Source of the DNA: Jannaschia seosinensis
GTDB taxonomy: Bacteria > Pseudomonadota > Alphaproteobacteria > Rhodobacterales > Rhodobacteraceae
Direction of reading: 5' to 3'
Assembly: GCF_001408515.1 (NCBI RefSeq)
Contig: NZ_CYPR01000102.1
Span: 1 to 37,199 of the forward strand
DNA length: 37,199 nucleotides
Shown here piece after piece: positions 35,039 through 37,199 of the stretch. Each line of letters starts with the position of its first letter. Positions within the stretch are counted from its first letter, which is position 1. The position numbers were made by a program, and so were the translations under genes. Below the pieces are notes generated by a model. The model searched no databases, was not told the origin of the DNA, and saw only the letters and a program-made list of their open reading frames with translations.

Positions 35039-36566
35039 CGTCGAAGCCCTGTCCCGCCATCATCGCGCCAAGTTCGGCCACCGTCTTGCGGCCGCGCCGA
35101 TATCCCGGCGAAAGACGTCCAATTGAGATCACGTGGACCACGTCCGACAGCTCGATCACCTCGTCGAGATCCTCGGAGATCAGCAGCACCGCCGCCCCCC
35201 CGGTCCCGCGCGGCCAGCAACTGGCGATGCACATAAGTCAGCGCGCCGATATCGAGCCCGCACAGGCTGATTGGCGAGCACGACGCCCGGGTCGGTCATC
35301 AGGACGCAGCCTAGGATCAGCTTCTGCATGTTGCCGCCCGAAAGCAGCCGCGCCGGCGTCTCGGGGCCGGGACAGCGCACGTCGTAGGTCTCGATGATCG
35401 TTCGGGTCCAGTCGCGCGCGGCCTTGCGGTCCAGCCATCCCATCCGGCTGATCGGGGCGTCGGTGTAACGTTCGAGAATGGCGTTCTCGGTCAGGTCGAG
35501 ATCTCCGACCGTGCCGGTGGCGTGCCGGTCTTCGGGGATGCGGGCGATGCCGGCCGCGACCGCCGCGCGCGGGGTCCAGTCGCCGGGCGCCTCGCCGTGG
35601 ATCGTCATGCGACCCTCCACAGGCCGGTTCAGGCCCGAAAGCAGGCCGGCCAACGCCGCCTGCCCGTTTCCTGTCACACCGGCGAGCCCGGTGTTTTGTC
35701 CCGCGCAGAGGTCGAGATCGACGCCTCGCAGGCCCGGCACGGCACCCCGATCAGCGGTGGAGACCCCTTGCAACGTGATGGCCGCACGCCCCGGCCGCGC
35801 GGGACGGGCCACGGGGGCAGGGATTTCGGCCCCGACCATCATGCGGGCGATCTCGTGCCGGTCGAGCGCGGCAACCTCCGCCTCGCCGGCGACACGGCCA
35901 TGGCGCAGGACCACGACCCGGTCGCAGATCGCCGTGACCTCGTGCAGCTTGTGAGAAATGAAGATGACCGACAGACCCCGCTGCACAGCCCGGCGGAGAG
36001 TGGCGAACAGGACGCCCGCCTCCTGCGGGGTCAGCACGGCCGTGGGTTCGTCGAGGATCAGGATGCGCGCATCGCGGTAGAGGGCTTTGAGGATCTCGAC
36101 CCGCTGCCGCTCGCCCACCGTCAGGTTGCCGATGCGGGCCTCCGGGTCGACTCTCAATCCGCAATCCGCCATCAGCGCAGTAACCTTGCGGCGAGCGGCG
36201 CGACGACCCGAAAGCGGCGACCAGATCGACCGCGTGCCCAACACGATGTTGTCAAGAACGGAGAGGCTTGCGGCCAAGGTGAAGTGCTGGTGCACCATGC
36301 CGACGCCACGCGCCAGCGCCGCCCCCGGATTGCCGGACGGGAGGGGCGCGCCGAACATCTCGATCCAGCCTGAATCGGCGGCATAGTGGCCGAACAGAAC
36401 GTTCATCAGCGTCGTCTTGCCGGCCCCGTTTTCACCAAAAAAGCGCCACAACCTCGCCCCGGCGCAGCGTGAGCGAAACATGATCGTTGGCGGTGACCGG
36501 CTCGAACCGCTTGGTTATGCCGTCGAGGCGGAGGACGATCTCCGCCTCTTCCTGTTTCTCAGGCAT
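35028..36566 (-). pseudogene. Nucleoside-type ABC importer ATPase (two-domain), three frameshifts
   Basis: A two-domain ATPase of the BMP/nucleoside and RbsA-like type; the span equals 513 codons. The reading from ATG 36566 (MPEKQEEAEIVLRL) breaks at a run of six A (plus strand 36437-36442); removing one restores VALFGENGAGKTTLMN. The next frame covers the first domain (LTVGERQRVEILKALYRDARILILDEPTAVLTP) and much of the second (LLSGGNMQKLILG). A shift near 35264 follows VLANQPVR, and another occurs at a C7 run (35195-35201), after which VLLISEDLDEVIELSD reads to 35028. Two of three lesions are in homopolymers, which makes sequencing error a fair alternative. Confidence 0.82.
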
Positions 36567-36570
36567 TTAG

Positions 36571-37199
36571 CCCGCATAATTCATGAAGCTGCGGACTTGT
36601 GCTCCGTGGGATGGTTTCCCCGGTCTCGGTTTTCTTGCGCGCACCCGGTGTTTGCGTCCGGTTGGCAGGCCGGCCGGTGACTTGGGTCTTGGGCGATACG
36701 GGTTGATGTTTCTGGGTTTGTCGGGGCGCATGCGTCAGGCTGTTTTCGGTGGGGCGAGGGCGTCGAAGAGAAGGAGGAGAAGTCCCTTTCGGGGACACGA
36801 TGCCGGCAGGGTCACGATGATCCGGGTCTTCTTTTCGACGATGGTGGCGGCCAGCTTGACGAGATGCAGCCGCAGCGTGTCGAACTGGGCGCGGCGCCAT
36901 GGTGAACGTTTTGGGCAAGCCGCGCGAAGCTTCCACCAGACCCAGTAGGCGCAGCCGTGCAGCATCAGGCGCATCTGGTTGGCGTTCGCCTTCGAGCATG
37001 ATGTCCGGTCTGATGCGAGATGGGTTTTCCACGCCTTGATGTGGTTCTCGGCTTGGCCGCGGATAGTGTCCCAGCGGTTGGTGTAGGAGGCCGCGGGCGA
37101 AGCCCTTGGCGTAGCGTAGCGCGCGGCCGGGTGTGACGCTGGTGGTCACCGTCGATCTTCGAGAAGGTTCGGGTTGCGAGACTCGAAACCAAGAACGGA
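36571..37199 (-). mobile_element. IS1380-type insertion sequence, 3' part (runs off the right edge)
   Basis: The 3' portion of an IS1380-family transposase lies at 36735-37199, with about 165 bp between its stop and a candidate element end at 36571 (plus strand cccgcataattcatgaag). The end is inferred because sequence left of it is the ABC ATPase start (ATG at 36564-36566), leaving only ttag between. TTAG could be one copy of the 4-bp target duplication expected for this family. The other element end is outside the window. Confidence 0.6.
36735..37199 (-). pseudogene. IS1380-type transposase, C-terminal part with frameshift
   Basis: One frame (36735-37085) reads YTNRWDTIRGQAENHIKAW, then THLASDRTSCSKANANQMRL, MLHGCAYWVWWKLR and AQFDTLRLHLVKLAA, the typical C-terminal half of IS1380 transposases (QAEN...IK catalytic-region pattern and the ANQ-R-LH-AYW block). 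Upstream the coding continues in another frame (VTTSVTPGRALRY near 37149), and TGA closes the first frame there, so at least one frameshift is present. The N-terminus is off the window. Confidence 0.75.

Overview
The window is high-GC DNA whose gene content points to an alphaproteobacterium of the Rhodobacteraceae (Roseobacter-type): a CcrM-type GANTC methyltransferase beside rnhB, a GlpSTPQV glycerol ABC importer, a THI-box (TPP riboswitch) thiBPQ operon, TspO with a CrtI-like desaturase, and several small proteins of a kind typical of that family. This assignment is inference from gene content. Insertion-sequence fragments lie at both ends (IS3-type over an IS481 remnant on the left, IS1380-type on the right). 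The window may therefore be a whole draft contig that broke at repeats.

Left to right. 1-760: nested IS remnants; the IS3 OrfA carries an in-frame 57-bp tandem duplication of its helix-turn-helix. 1074-6659: mostly cell-envelope and tRNA genes: mtgA, then an overlapping GST/queG/SDR run, two L,D-transpeptidases around a CAP-domain lipoprotein, and a 62-aa secreted or membrane peptide. 6684-8681: rnhB and ccrM on the minus strand, with two hairpins over the rnhB 3' end and a GANTC site in the ccrM leader. 9109-11747: a tight plus-strand run of a small secreted protein, a two-TM protein with a C-terminal OmpR-like winged helix, a conserved hypothetical, a carboxymuconolactone-decarboxylase-family protein and a PfkB sugar kinase.

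11750-20332: the glycerol locus. A DeoR/GlpR repressor diverges from glpD-glpS-glpT-glpP-glpQ-DUF2160-glpV: glycerol or glycerol-3-phosphate uptake feeding G3P dehydrogenase. The two ATPases are complementarily degenerate, predicting one working and one dead ATP site. An iron-type alcohol dehydrogenase follows, then idi, a c-type cytochrome, a CrtI-like gene and tspO, perhaps a relic of a photosynthesis/carotenoid cluster. 24706-28024: thiB-thiP-thiQ on the minus strand under a TPP riboswitch, divergent from aroC.

29232-31707: a minus-strand operon of envelope-associated proteins (22-aa one-helix peptide, coiled-coil/TM protein, DUF1469, DUF3618) preceded by a perfect match to the alphaproteobacterial general-stress sigma (EcfG) promoter. 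31680-36566: a nucleobase/nucleoside locus: a cytosine deaminase-like gene with a substituted metal ligand, then three ABC transporter genes (permease, permease, ATPase) that carry at least seven frameshifts or stops. An IS1380-type end lies about 4 bp upstream of the ATPase start codon, so the simplest reading is that the insertion cut off this operon and it is decaying. Sequencing error near a contig end is the main alternative. No tRNA, rRNA or CRISPR array was seen.
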